Below, in pieces: positions 46,757 through 56,405 of a stretch of 64,000 bases of DNA. The DNA is taken from assembly GCF_003350545.1 (NCBI RefSeq), contig NZ_QQBA01000009.1:83615-147614 (forward strand). Direction: 5' to 3'. Origin of the DNA: Flavobacterium glaciei (GTDB taxonomy: Bacteria > Bacteroidota > Bacteroidia > Flavobacteriales > Flavobacteriaceae). The first letter of the stretch is position 1. Every line of letters begins with the position of its first letter. The notes under the pieces were generated by a model that was given only the letters and a program-made list of their open reading frames with translations, ran no database searches and was not told where the DNA came from. Made by a program: the position numbers and the translations under genes.

Positions 46757-48400
46757 ATGAAAAAAAAATTATTCAAACCATTTGCATGGCTCACATGTAT
46801 AACTATCCTAGCTACCAGTTGTAGCAGTGAAGATTTTACAACTCCTCAAGCACAAAATACACTAAAAGCAGAAATCCCTTTTAATTCCATAAAAATGGAT
46901 GAAAATGGACAGTTAAAAATGAAATTCGCCGAATCGTTAGCAAAAGCATTATTTGCGAACAAAGATTTACGTCGATTGGTTAAAGAAGAAGCTTTAAAAC
47001 AATTTGATAAAGATTATGATGTAATTTATCAATTGGTGAAAAATAAAAGGATAACACCTACTGATTACACTGGTAAAAACAATGGAAAAACAGATAAAAG
47101 TATATTAAGTAAATCATCACAAGCTTCTACTTTTAGAAATGCTATTCTTCCTTTTTTTAAAAATGAAGCAGAGCTGATTGAAATTGAACAGAAAATACCC
47201 CTACTAACCATATTTGTTCCAGAATTACCGTTAGGCTACTTTTCCGCTGAAAATTGGGATGTTAACGATGAAACTCAAGTACCTGATGTGGCATTTCGTT
47301 TGAATACTACTAATGACATTCCTGTTATTGGTCGAGAAGGAAATAATTACGTAATAGAAGCAGAATTAACGCCTGGATTCCCTATTATTGTAATCAAAGA
47401 AAATGAAAGAGTGAGAGTAAAAAAAAATAACAGCAGTGTAGCTATGAACTCAAAACAAGCTTATGTAGGTTTTGAAGACTTTGAATATATTGATGATAAT
47501 TTTGATCCAAATACTTCGACCAATAATCCCCCAATTGTAAATAATGACGGTATTGACCAATTCTTAATAGACTCCTACAACGTGTGGGAGGAATACGGAC
47601 CAGGTGGTTGGCAGAGAGATAATATTTATTATGGTTTGACTCCAAGTAAACAGTCAGGGGCTATAAGCGGAGGGAAGTATAGAGAACATATAACTACTTT
47701 TAAATTATCTGGTAACGATCCAGCAGTGTCATTTAATAGTATCGCAAATATAGAAGATCCAAAACAAGTCACAGATTACAGATTGGGAGATTCTTCTGGA
47801 TGGACAGATGGTAATTTTGAATTTTTAATTTACTGCTACTATGGAGCAAAAACTTCTAATTTAGGAGCTTCAGACACAAAAGGATTCTCGGCAAAACCAT
47901 CAGATTTGTTTGAATTAAAATATGAGACATATAGTAGATTTAACTGGCCTTTCAAAAAAACATATATAAAAACTACCATAATCAGCTCAAAAACAATTAA
48001 TTTTTTAAATAATAATTTTGGTACATTATTGCAATTTCAAACTTGGGACTTAAATAGATTTGCAAATGAATGGAAATTTTCATTCGAAGAAGTGGATGAT
48101 CCATTAGAAATTACTGATCAACAAGTTATAAGTCAAAAATTCAATACAAATCTTAATTTAGACACAACATTAGGTGAAATTGTTAAAGTAGGTCTGAAAT
48201 TTGGTATTTCTTTTGAAGAGTCACAATCAAACACCTATACTATCAAAAAGACGACAAAAAGCAATAATTTATTTGATGTAGTAGTCCCTTTTTACGATAA
48301 TGTCGTAAACAAAAATCCAAACACAGGACAAATTATACCAAGAGAGTACAATACTGGTAAAGTAGAATTTCAACTAAGACCAATACAAGTACAATGGTAA
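46757..48400 (+). CDS. Lipoprotein of unknown function
   Basis: The 547-residue protein begins with a lipoprotein signal (WLTCITILATSCSSEDF; lipid-modified Cys near residue 22). The following part is helical and the rest is rich in Asn, Asp and aromatic residues, suggesting beta structure. I recognise no domain. Its promoter carries the dyad shared with the bacteriocin and lanthipeptide genes, so it is probably a member of that regulon: an immunity, receptor or effector lipoprotein. A strong terminator follows directly. Confidence 0.7.
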   Translation: MKKKLFKPFAWLTCITILATSCSSEDFTTPQAQNTLKAEIPFNSIKMDENGQLKMKFAESLAKALFANKDLRRLVKEEALKQFDKDYDVIYQLVKNKRITPTDYTGKNNGKTDKSILSKSSQASTFRNAILPFFKNEAELIEIEQKIPLLTIFVPELPLGYFSAENWDVNDETQVPDVAFRLNTTNDIPVIGREGNNYVIEAELTPGFPIIVIKENERVRVKKNNSSVAMNSKQAYVGFEDFEYIDDNFDPNTSTNNPPIVNNDGIDQFLIDSYNVWEEYGPGGWQRDNIYYGLTPSKQSGAISGGKYREHITTFKLSGNDPAVSFNSIANIEDPKQVTDYRLGDSSGWTDGNFEFLIYCYYGAKTSNLGASDTKGFSAKPSDLFELKYETYSRFNWPFKKTYIKTTIISSKTINFLNNNFGTLLQFQTWDLNRFANEWKFSFEEVDDPLEITDQQVISQKFNTNLNLDTTLGEIVKVGLKFGISFEESQSNTYTIKKTTKSNNLFDVVVPFYDNVVNKNPNTGQIIPREYNTGKVEFQLRPIQVQW

Positions 48401-48413
48401 ATATAATAAATAC

Positions 48414-48446
48414 AATCTCTCGAAGTAAATACTTCGAGAGATTTTT
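48414..48446 (+). terminator. Intrinsic terminator between the two lipoprotein genes
   Basis: AATCTCTCGAAGTA and TACTTCGAGAGATT form a near-perfect stem followed by TTTTT. It ends one base before the ATG of the next gene, so transcripts that read through would carry a hairpin right at that start. It also rules out the upstream start at 48394 for the second lipoprotein. Confidence 0.9.
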
Positions 48447-48447
48447 A

Positions 48448-49371
48448 ATGAATGTAGCTTCAATACTTCTATTCTTAGTCTTATACTCGTGTGATAAAGA
48501 CGATATTAAAGCAGAGGCAATTAACAAATCACTTGACATTACAATAGATAATGAAAATTTAAAATTAACAAATAGTTCTATAAGTTCTAATGAAAGTTGT
48601 AATGGTGTATTCGCTAGCTGTAAATATGATAGCTCTAATAATTTGGGTTTTAGAATTGAATTCCGACTTACTAAAAATGGAGCTTTAAAAAACATCACAC
48701 TTTATGACTATCGCAATGAAAATATGCATTTTGAAACAGCCGATTTTAATCCCAAAGGATTAATGACAATTACCAATTTTGAATACGATCAAACAAAAAA
48801 TTATCTGCATTTTAATTTTAAAGGAGAACTATTGGAGCAATCTTATAGTGACGAATTGGATGTTGATAAAAAAAGAAAACATATAGAAGGTACAATAACC
48901 ATTCAAGACGTCAGAAACACGGAATGCACTAGTTTTATTTCAGACCTAAATTTTGAAACAAACAATCTAAAATTTTCAACCAATTTATCTTATTCAAGTT
49001 TTGATTCAGTATTAAAAAAAGCCCCCTATCAGTTTTATTTCTACTCTGATAATGGAAATTGCACCATTTTTAAATCAAATAAAAATTTATGGAATTTAGA
49101 CATTGGAACCTACACCTTTAACAAAAACAGTATCGAAAACAGAATAGATTTAGAGCAATACATAGGCATATTTAGAGCAACTCAGTTATTATGGGTCCGA
49201 CCAATTGATTGGAAAAAATTTCAAACAACAGGCAGTTATACCATTAAAGAACATACAATCATCAACGGAGAAAAAGTCACTAAAGGCGAAATGAATTTGC
49301 AAGTTTATGACAATGGGGTACTACTGCACAACATTAACAATGGAAAGTTTGAGGTGATTGGGTTTAAATAA
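48448..49371 (+). CDS. Small lipoprotein of unknown function
   Basis: I choose the ATG at 48448 (MNVASILLFLVLYSCDKDD), because the frame start at 48394 lies before a terminator. A short lipoprotein signal with lipobox LYSC gives a mature 293-residue protein. No domain is recognised; the sequence is mixed and lacks repeats. It follows the other lipoprotein on the same strand, after a strong terminator. Its translation start is 1 base from that hairpin, so expression may be low or depend on read-through. Confidence 0.72.
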   Translation: MNVASILLFLVLYSCDKDDIKAEAINKSLDITIDNENLKLTNSSISSNESCNGVFASCKYDSSNNLGFRIEFRLTKNGALKNITLYDYRNENMHFETADFNPKGLMTITNFEYDQTKNYLHFNFKGELLEQSYSDELDVDKKRKHIEGTITIQDVRNTECTSFISDLNFETNNLKFSTNLSYSSFDSVLKKAPYQFYFYSDNGNCTIFKSNKNLWNLDIGTYTFNKNSIENRIDLEQYIGIFRATQLLWVRPIDWKKFQTTGSYTIKEHTIINGEKVTKGEMNLQVYDNGVLLHNINNGKFEVIGFK

Positions 49372-49405
49372 ACCTTGCAGCCCTTCACCATTTTGCAATA
49401 GTAAA

Positions 49406-49424
49406 GGGGTTTGCTTTAAACCCC
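49406..49424. terminator. Hairpin between convergent genes
   Basis: GGGGTTT and AAACCCC pair around GCTTT between the lipoprotein stop and the LanB C-terminal stop. There is no U-tract, so termination is only likely. Confidence 0.5.
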
Positions 49425-49437
49425 CAATCCATTTATC

Positions 49438-50292
49438 TTATAATGTTCTTTTAAACACCTGTATTTTATAGTACCGGTATAAATGATCGTAGATGATCAA
49501 TTCGTATTTTCGTTGTCTGGATGTAAAGTGTCTGTTCACCATCATATGTATATGGCTGCTTAAAAAATCCAAAAGAGGCATCTGTAATTTTACCGGAATA
49601 CCTACTATAACTGCTGAAACTTCACTTTTTTTATCTTGAATTATCTTGAATATTTGAGGAAATTGATTTTGTGCTTTTCCAGTTAGAAAATCATCTATAT
49701 CTTGCGATAATGCTCTATACTCTTTATCCAATTCTTTTCTAAGGCTTTTATCCGCATCAAATTCCTTTTTGAAAGCCAGTTGTAATTTATCCATTAAAAA
49801 TAATTTATCAAAATTACTTAATCCAAATGAATTTAAAAATGTGTCTATGGCAGTAAAACTAAATAAAAGTGGCGCTTCGTTTCTTTCAAATGAGGGCTTT
49901 AAAGTTAAATACTGCATTATCATTTCGCTATCATACCAAAACAGTTTTTCTGAATCAATCATTGTTTTTTCACCATATCGTTCAATTTCTCTTTGATATG
50001 TATCCGTTTGCACTTTCCAAATGCTATTTTTTTCAAGCAACAGATTTAAAACCGGATACATTCTGGCTATAGCAGTTGATACATTTTCTGGTGTTTTACA
50101 GTAAAAACGGATTCTTAGGTGTTCGTCAGGATCTTTATACCTAATAAAAAACCATTTGCAAATTATTTTTTCTTCTTGTAAATCTAAAATAACAGGATAT
50201 AACTTTTCAAGCAACACAAGATCTGCTGTTTTTACTCCAGTGTATATTTTATAATACAACCACTCACTTCCTATGCAAAAATCCCTTTTCAT
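49438..50292 (-). CDS. Thiopeptide-type bacteriocin biosynthesis protein (LanB C-terminal/SpaB_C domain)
   Basis: A 284-residue protein starting GSEWLYYKIYTGVKTADLVLL, the usual opening of the SpaB_C family; it ends HMMVNRHFTSRQRKYELIIY. In class I lanthipeptide dehydratases this domain eliminates glutamate from glutamylated Ser or Thr. Here it is a separate protein, so the dehydratase is split. Its start overlaps the LanB N-terminal stop by 4 bp (ATGA), indicating coupled translation. A frameshifted relic of a paralogue lies at 46180-46345. Confidence 0.88.
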   Translation of the reverse strand: MKRDFCIGSEWLYYKIYTGVKTADLVLLEKLYPVILDLQEEKIICKWFFIRYKDPDEHLRIRFYCKTPENVSTAIARMYPVLNLLLEKNSIWKVQTDTYQREIERYGEKTMIDSEKLFWYDSEMIMQYLTLKPSFERNEAPLLFSFTAIDTFLNSFGLSNFDKLFLMDKLQLAFKKEFDADKSLRKELDKEYRALSQDIDDFLTGKAQNQFPQIFKIIQDKKSEVSAVIVGIPVKLQMPLLDFLSSHIHMMVNRHFTSRQRKYELIIYDHLYRYYKIQVFKRTL

Positions 50293-52502
50293 ACTAATTG
50301 GTCTTTATAAAAGGATAGTATAAATTGATTGACAAAATTTTCACCATTCGTATTTTTCACGACAGATTCTTCTGTAAATAGAAATTCTTCTAAAGTGATT
50401 TTAGCATGATTTGTAACTGATTTTAAAAATAATTGAATCCCGATTTCTTTTTCAAAATCAAGTAATAATGTGTTATCAAAATAGGCCCAATTTACAAGAC
50501 GAGGAATGCTTCGTTGTTTTCTCCAAATCGAAAAAGCTTCAAATAATTGACTGCCATCCATTTTATAAAAAGACATAATTTCACTTTTATGTACCATCCA
50601 TTTTGATTTAGAAAGTAGTATTCCGTTATAATCAACCCTTGGAAAAAAATCATAATGCGTTTCTAAAACCCCCCAACTGAAACTATAAATAGGCTTAACA
50701 CCTTGCGATTGTAAATCGCATAAAAAATGATAAATAGGAAGCGATTTAGTAGCATAATTATGGGCATTGGACAAACAAGGAATAACTTCTTTATTGTGTT
50801 TTTTAGATCGCAAAATAATTTTGTTGTTGCGTATCGAAATCATTAAATCATTTAAATCAATTGTGCAGTCTTGACTTACTCCAGAATTAGCTAAGTAGGC
50901 AATTTCAAATGCTCTTAAAACAGGTCTTCTTAATATATTACCGGTTCTTGATTCTGGAATATGAACGATTTCAGCTAAGATTTTATCAGAATGATGGGTC
51001 GCTTCTTTTGCTACAATTTCATTGGTCAAATTGTAAATGGCATCGTTTCCATTGCAAAAACGCCCTAATAATTTTGCTGCGCTAACATCTCCTGAAGATT
51101 CAATTGTTAGAATTTCTTTTTCTTGATGCAATGCAATTTCAATCATTACCGAAAAGGTAGCTGGTGCTTTATTCCAAGTAGGATCAAAATCTGGAAAATC
51201 ATTTTCAGAAAGAGATACTGCATTTTTGTTTTTCAGGATACATTCCCTTAGTTTTTTTTCCATTATAAAATCATAAAAGGACCACGATTGAATGACTGAT
51301 TCTTGAACTTTACTTTTAAAAGAAAACTTCTCTAAAATCTCATGCGTATCATTCATTTCAGAATTTTGAAGATACCCAATTCCCGTTTCAGTATCCAAAA
51401 CAGTTGCCATAGGCATTTCTCTGGATTCATACCTTTGTATGAATGCTTTTATAAAACTTGTTTGGTTTTCAGACTTTTTTTGCTTTTGAATTCCGTTTAA
51501 AAAACGAACCGCTTGGAAGACTTTTTTTTGAGAACTAGTACTCAAAGTATTTATGGAAGTGGTCGTATTTAAATCAGTTTGAAAAAGATATTTTTCATCA
51601 TAATCCACACCTGTTTTCTGAATTAAATCCTTTATAGCTTTATAGTTTTTTTCATAAGGAGCAAGCGTTTGGTCTATAACTAAAAGTTGCTTTTTTATCC
51701 TTTGTAAAAGTCTAGTTTCTTCTTTTAAATTTGGAATTTTATCGATGATTGAAAAAACGCGTCCCCATTCATCACTACCCGTTACAGTTGCATCCAATTC
51801 ACTTATAAGAAACTGAAAATTGATAAGTTGATCTATAAATTTCAAAGCCTCTGCTCTTTCAGATGCATCATCTGCAAGAAGCAGAATCATTTCATCGAGC
51901 GTCAACCCTGATGTTGCTCGGAGCACTAAATTATTTAAAAGTTCTGTTTTTCGCAATGCTGAAATGCTGTGCTCTCTTTTTGTTTTCACATAGTTGTATT
52001 CGATATATCGGTAAAAATCCCCAAGAGCATAGATGGAATTATTTGGATAATATTTAAGATGGGATGAAACTTCTTCTCGTTTAGGAAAATCTTGTAATAG
52101 TGCCACCCAGAATTGCATGTCAAATTGTGTGAAACGGCTGAAATTTTCAGGGGAATTAAGTACAATGTTCGTTTCAGGAGCTATTTTGCCGACTGTACAA
52201 CCAGCAAATAACCCAAAAGGAGTACAACGAGCTGATATTCGAGCAATATATTTCAGTAAGCTAAGCTTCAAACTATCCCTTTTTTTATCTGATAGACTGG
52301 AAGGGTTAGTTTTCCATTTGTCTAAAGCCGTTAACAGTTCTGGTGAAGCCATACGAATGGCTTCTCTAAAATAAGGATTTTCAAGCTGTAACAATAAGGC
52401 CTCTTCGGAATACTTATTCAACACATCCCAATAGAAAGACAAAGGAAATAAAGGGGTTCTTAAAACATAATGTGAGAAAGGACGAACTTGATAGTTGTTC
52501 AT
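50289..52502 (-). CDS. Lantibiotic dehydratase, N-terminal (glutamylation) part
   Basis: The 737-residue protein has the LanB N-terminal features: RTPLFPLSFY near residue 15 and RISARCTPFGLFAGCTVG near residue 88, the most conserved part of the family. LanB enzymes use glutamyl-tRNA to glutamylate Ser and Thr. Unlike NisB of about 990 residues, it lacks the elimination domain, which is supplied by the next gene. The start overlaps the protease stop (TAATG). No LanC cyclase gene is present in the window. Confidence 0.92.
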   Translation of the reverse strand: MNNYQVRPFSHYVLRTPLFPLSFYWDVLNKYSEEALLLQLENPYFREAIRMASPELLTALDKWKTNPSSLSDKKRDSLKLSLLKYIARISARCTPFGLFAGCTVGKIAPETNIVLNSPENFSRFTQFDMQFWVALLQDFPKREEVSSHLKYYPNNSIYALGDFYRYIEYNYVKTKREHSISALRKTELLNNLVLRATSGLTLDEMILLLADDASERAEALKFIDQLINFQFLISELDATVTGSDEWGRVFSIIDKIPNLKEETRLLQRIKKQLLVIDQTLAPYEKNYKAIKDLIQKTGVDYDEKYLFQTDLNTTTSINTLSTSSQKKVFQAVRFLNGIQKQKKSENQTSFIKAFIQRYESREMPMATVLDTETGIGYLQNSEMNDTHEILEKFSFKSKVQESVIQSWSFYDFIMEKKLRECILKNKNAVSLSENDFPDFDPTWNKAPATFSVMIEIALHQEKEILTIESSGDVSAAKLLGRFCNGNDAIYNLTNEIVAKEATHHSDKILAEIVHIPESRTGNILRRPVLRAFEIAYLANSGVSQDCTIDLNDLMISIRNNKIILRSKKHNKEVIPCLSNAHNYATKSLPIYHFLCDLQSQGVKPIYSFSWGVLETHYDFFPRVDYNGILLSKSKWMVHKSEIMSFYKMDGSQLFEAFSIWRKQRSIPRLVNWAYFDNTLLLDFEKEIGIQLFLKSVTNHAKITLEEFLFTEESVVKNTNGENFVNQFILSFYKDQLV

Positions 52503-54202
52503 TATCGTTTCTTTTTACTCACTTTTTTAGCGAGTTCCATCGCATCGTAGACATTCAAAACTTTGCCTGATTTAGATAGCTCTGAAAATTTCATTTTTTT
52601 ACCTTCGCCACCAGGAACCAAAACCTCAATATCATAGGCAGTACCCGATTCTAAAATAATTTGTTTTACCTCCTGAACTGAAAGTTTAGGATAATACGAC
52701 CAAATCAAAGCGGCTGTTCCCGAAACCATTGGAGCGGCTAATGAGGTTCCCGAATCATATCCATAACTATTTCCTGCCATTGTAGTATAAATTCTATCTC
52801 CTGGCGCAAATAAGTCTACATTATTTTTGCCATAATTGGAAAATGAAGCTACCAAAGTACTATCAATTTTAGCGGTAGTGGCTCCTACGCTAATAAAATT
52901 ACCACATACTTCTTTAGAACTACTTTCATAAGAGATATCAGTTGGATAATAGGGATTCACATCAACATTAAAACTATTATTTCCTGCACTGTGCACCAGT
53001 AATACATTATGTTGTTCAGCATATTTAAAAGCTTCCTCCAACCATTGTTTGTGCAATGAGAACTCTTTACCGAAAGACATATTAATAACTTTTGCTCCAT
53101 TATCAACAGCGTATCGTATTGCCATAGCTATATCTTTATCATGTTCATCTCCAGAAGGAGAAATACTTAATGGCATCAGTTTTATATTATTAGAAATTCC
53201 ATTAATTCCAATTAAATTTGCTCTATTTGATGCAAGTATACCCGAGACCATGGTACAATGATTATTAATTGTTCTCCCGGCTAAATTAGAACTGATGTTA
53301 TTGTTTCCATATCCTTTTTCCAAAACATAAGGATTCAAATCAAAAAAAGTTCTTTCATCATAGCTTGCATTTAAATTTCTACTAACTATGGAATCTATTT
53401 CTTTTTCCTTAACTTGTATGTCACTCAAATTCTTTTGATTTACTTCGAACTGAGCCATCATAAAATCTACTAAAGCCCCTAAATCCTTATCGTCATCATC
53501 TCTCCTTTGCATGTATGTCTTATCATTAATCTTGTATTTCTTATACATACTATCCAATTGCTGATACGAATAATCCTCTTTGGGGAAATATTGTTTTAGA
53601 CTATCTTTCGCTATTGGAAATTTTACAAGATTATACTTCAGTGATTTCAGCCAATTCGCATAAAATCCTTTTTCTTGTTCAAGCTTTTTTATCGATCTAT
53701 GATACTCATTATTATAAGGCAGTTCAGTTTTATTTATATTAGAAGTTTTTTTACCATTATATAATTTATCGTAATCTCTGACTATACGAACAAACTCAAA
53801 ATTTGCCCAAACAGTACTACCCTTTTTTGTACCAATAAAATTCCAACCGTTGATGTCATCTATATAACCGTTTTTATCATCATCGATATTGTTATTAGGA
53901 ATTTCACCCTTATTTATCCAAAATGTATTCAGTAGTTCTTCATGATTGGTATCGATTTGCGTATCAATAACTGCTACTGTAACACTTCTTTTTTTTGGTT
54001 TTTTATTTTCTTTGTACCACTTATTTAAGGATATCCCAGGTATTTGATCAACATTTAAATCTTTATCATACCATATCTTAGGATTAAATTCATTAATCGG
54101 ATTTAATACTGATAAAACAGGTTGTTGTTCTTTCTGATCAAATTTCTTGGTTTTACAGTTGGTAAAAAAAACTAGGATAAAAAATATAAAAATAAATCGC
54201 AT
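52502..54202 (-). CDS. Subtilisin-family (S8) serine protease lipoprotein, LanP-like
   Basis: A 566-residue protein with a lipoprotein signal (lipobox FTNC, Cys16). The catalytic triad is Asp80 in VAVIDTQID, His315 in NNHCTMVSG and Ser487 in SGTSLAAPM. There is an insert of about 200 charged residues between Asp and His. In class I lanthipeptide clusters a LanP subtilase removes the leader peptide; this is the likely role, because the gene lies between the precursor and the dehydratase and overlaps the latter by one base. Confidence 0.9.
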   Translation of the reverse strand: MRFIFIFFILVFFTNCKTKKFDQKEQQPVLSVLNPINEFNPKIWYDKDLNVDQIPGISLNKWYKENKKPKKRSVTVAVIDTQIDTNHEELLNTFWINKGEIPNNNIDDDKNGYIDDINGWNFIGTKKGSTVWANFEFVRIVRDYDKLYNGKKTSNINKTELPYNNEYHRSIKKLEQEKGFYANWLKSLKYNLVKFPIAKDSLKQYFPKEDYSYQQLDSMYKKYKINDKTYMQRRDDDDKDLGALVDFMMAQFEVNQKNLSDIQVKEKEIDSIVSRNLNASYDERTFFDLNPYVLEKGYGNNNISSNLAGRTINNHCTMVSGILASNRANLIGINGISNNIKLMPLSISPSGDEHDKDIAMAIRYAVDNGAKVINMSFGKEFSLHKQWLEEAFKYAEQHNVLLVHSAGNNSFNVDVNPYYPTDISYESSSKEVCGNFISVGATTAKIDSTLVASFSNYGKNNVDLFAPGDRIYTTMAGNSYGYDSGTSLAAPMVSGTAALIWSYYPKLSVQEVKQIILESGTAYDIEVLVPGGEGKKMKFSELSKSGKVLNVYDAMELAKKVSKKKR

Positions 54203-54244
54203 AATTTTATTAAATTCAATATTAGTAGGTCTATCATTTATTAT

Positions 54245-54427
54245 CTAGGTGGTGGACTTGCATACTCTAGATGATCCTCCACTTAAAACTTTATCTGTGA
54301 TAGTGACTGGATCATCTCCAAAAGTATTATCTCCCCCATTGATTAAATGCAAATTATCCAACTTTGCTACTTTCATTTTTTCTAAATTAAACTTCGATAA
54401 TTTAGCTTTTGGTTTGTCTGTTTTCAT
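54245..54427 (-). CDS. Class I lanthipeptide-like precursor peptide
   Basis: I start at 54427 (MKTDKPKAKLSKFNLEKMKV), 60 residues; an earlier start would add a hydrophobic stretch not seen in precursors. The leader KLSKFNLEKMKVAKLDNLHL has the class I lanthipeptide pattern (Leu-x-Leu-like, Lys, Val-Ala-x-Leu) of Bacteroidetes, ending at Gly31-Gly32. The core is 28 residues with nine Ser/Thr and one Cys (Cys56). A single Cys permits at most one ring, so most dehydrated residues would stay as such. LanP, LanB N and LanB C follow in the operon. Confidence 0.8.
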   Translation of the reverse strand: MKTDKPKAKLSKFNLEKMKVAKLDNLHLINGGDNTFGDDPVTITDKVLSGGSSRVCKSTT

Positions 54428-54457
54428 TTTTATAAATTTAATAATTATTATTTTTTC

Positions 54458-54531
54458 CAAATTTATATTGTCTTAATGATTATTCAGAAAAAAAATATTA
54501 CTTAGTTATCGAAATTCCGTGAATTCCGATA
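54458..54531 (-). promoter_or_regulatory. Promoter and dyad of the lanthipeptide operon (copy P4)
   Basis: On the minus strand TAAATTTG (54465-54458) is a minus-7 element, with TCTG 19 nt upstream as minus-33. A 25-bp dyad TATCGAAATTC-CGT-GAATTCCGATA (plus strand 54507-54531) lies just upstream. It matches the dyads at 46503, 56406 and the half site at 58599. Confidence 0.7.
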
Positions 54532-54572
54532 CTGTATAAAAACACACGCTACTGTAATAAAACAACTTAACT

Positions 54573-56294
54573 CTATTTCAAATTTTCTAACTCTTTTATA
54601 AAATATGTAGGCTTTATCTTGTGCTTTTTATAAAAAGCAGATGAAAATGACTCTGCACTGTTAAATCCAAACTCATTGGCCAAAGCTTGCATAGTAAAAT
54701 TACGTAGTTTTGGTTGTACTTGTAATTGAGTGATGGCATACTCGACTCTAAGATCATTAATGTAGCTAACAAATGTTTTTCCTTTGTTTTCATTAATTAC
54801 TTTAGACAAATATTTAGTATTTGTATTCAATTTCACGGCTGTCTTTTGTATTGTGATTGTCTTTTCTAAAAAAGCATCTTCTTTTTCAAATAAAGCTAGC
54901 TTTTCAAGCAATTGCTTTACAATTTCTGATGGAATCCGTGATTGTTCTTCCGCAATAATCTCTTTTGCGATTATTTTAATATCGTCATTTTTTGGATTGT
55001 TAATACTCTCAATCGGTGCAGGACGCAGAATAGCATAAAATCGTTTTCGGTATTGTTTTTTTAGATAATACTGGTAGTATCCAAAACTACCGATGGCAAT
55101 TACTAATAGAACCAAAACCAAAATACCAACATAAGAAGTAGTTTGCTTTTTTTTCAAAGACTGAATCAGATTTTCTTTCTCAGCAAATAAATGAGGAGTA
55201 TCATATTCTTTTAATAAAACCTTATTTAAATGTTTGTAGTTTCTTTGCAACACACTATCAATACTCATAAACTTAGTAATGTATTGTAGTTGTTTTTCTT
55301 TATCACCTGTCTTTTTATAATAATCAATCAAATAAGAATACCCACTGACAAACTCAGGTGTAATTCTTTTTCTAATTTTATATATTGAATCCACTTTTAT
55401 AAAATTTTGAACAGCTTTTGATTTATTACCTAAACCGACGTGGGCTTTGCCTGAATAGTAATAAGAAGCTAAAACATTTCCTGTATTTTTAATTTTAATT
55501 AAATCTGGTAGAGCCTTGTTAATGCTGTCTAAAGCAACAGAGTAATTTCTTTTATCCACCTGATTGGCACCCTCATTCAAAGTAAACAAAAGTTGGTATT
55601 CTTTATTCTTTGTAATTGAAGCTTCTTTATACCCTAAAGTGTTATAAAAAGTAGTAGAATCTGATTTTTTTAAAGCCTTATAGCAATCCGCTAATCCAAA
55701 GATTATGTTTTGATAATCCCCTGAATAATAATCCCCTCGATAATCTTTAGAGCGATAATAGTTAAAACATTCTTGGTACAGTTTTAAAGCTTCGCTAACC
55801 TCACCCAATTCCTCAGATTTTGTCGTTCCAATAGCGTTTCGCACCACATAATAATAATCAATGTTTGTTTTTAAAGCCGCTTGTTCTGCTAAATTGAAAT
55901 TACGTAAAGCTTGATCGAACTTTCTTTGTTTCACCAATAAGTCTGCTTTTTCGCAATAAGCAGCCGCTGGAAAAAATTTATTTGGTTCTATTTTGGAGTA
56001 TTTAATAACACTATCTAAATACTGAATTGCTTTGAGTGGCTGATCTGTATAATAAAGAATAGCAAGTAAATAATACCCTCTTGCTTTTCGGATCGATTTC
56101 TTATCCTTTTGAGCTTTCTTGATATACACATTTGCCCAAGCTAATTGCTTTTGATAATTACCTTCTTCCTTAAAGTAATTATTATCTATGCTATCGTAAG
56201 ATAAAGAAGAATGTTTAGTAATAGGAGATTGCGACCATAAAAAAAGAGGAAATAGTACTAAAAAAACCGTTTTAATCGGTTGTAGGTAAATCAT
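54573..56294 (-). CDS. AraC-family regulator with TPR domain and membrane helix
   Basis: I start at the ATG at 56294 (MIYLQPIKTVFLVLFPLFLW, a signal-like segment; 573 residues). The N-terminal half is TPR repeats, probably outside the cytoplasm, followed by one membrane helix near residue 385 (VGILVLVLLVIAIGSFGYYQ). The C-terminus has two AraC helix-turn-helix motifs (YINDLRVEYAITQLQ, FTMQALANEFGFNSAESFSS). Such one-component sensors are common in Bacteroidetes. It lies between the lanthipeptide operon and the bacteriocin unit and divergent from the latter, so it is the best candidate regulator of the shared dyad. Confidence 0.88.
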   Translation of the reverse strand: MIYLQPIKTVFLVLFPLFLWSQSPITKHSSLSYDSIDNNYFKEEGNYQKQLAWANVYIKKAQKDKKSIRKARGYYLLAILYYTDQPLKAIQYLDSVIKYSKIEPNKFFPAAAYCEKADLLVKQRKFDQALRNFNLAEQAALKTNIDYYYVVRNAIGTTKSEELGEVSEALKLYQECFNYYRSKDYRGDYYSGDYQNIIFGLADCYKALKKSDSTTFYNTLGYKEASITKNKEYQLLFTLNEGANQVDKRNYSVALDSINKALPDLIKIKNTGNVLASYYYSGKAHVGLGNKSKAVQNFIKVDSIYKIRKRITPEFVSGYSYLIDYYKKTGDKEKQLQYITKFMSIDSVLQRNYKHLNKVLLKEYDTPHLFAEKENLIQSLKKKQTTSYVGILVLVLLVIAIGSFGYYQYYLKKQYRKRFYAILRPAPIESINNPKNDDIKIIAKEIIAEEQSRIPSEIVKQLLEKLALFEKEDAFLEKTITIQKTAVKLNTNTKYLSKVINENKGKTFVSYINDLRVEYAITQLQVQPKLRNFTMQALANEFGFNSAESFSSAFYKKHKIKPTYFIKELENLK

Positions 56295-56405
56295 TGTAGT
56301 AGGGTTTTTACAAAAATACAGTAACTTATTCAAAAGTATATCAAAAAACCCGCTATTTCTAAACGTATTTAAATTTCTGTTAATCAATGATTTAAAATAA
56401 TAAGT

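Noticed and set aside
48394..48447. Upstream start for the second lipoprotein
   Set aside because: The extension would encode a hairpin terminator and destroy the lipoprotein signal that fits the start at 48448.
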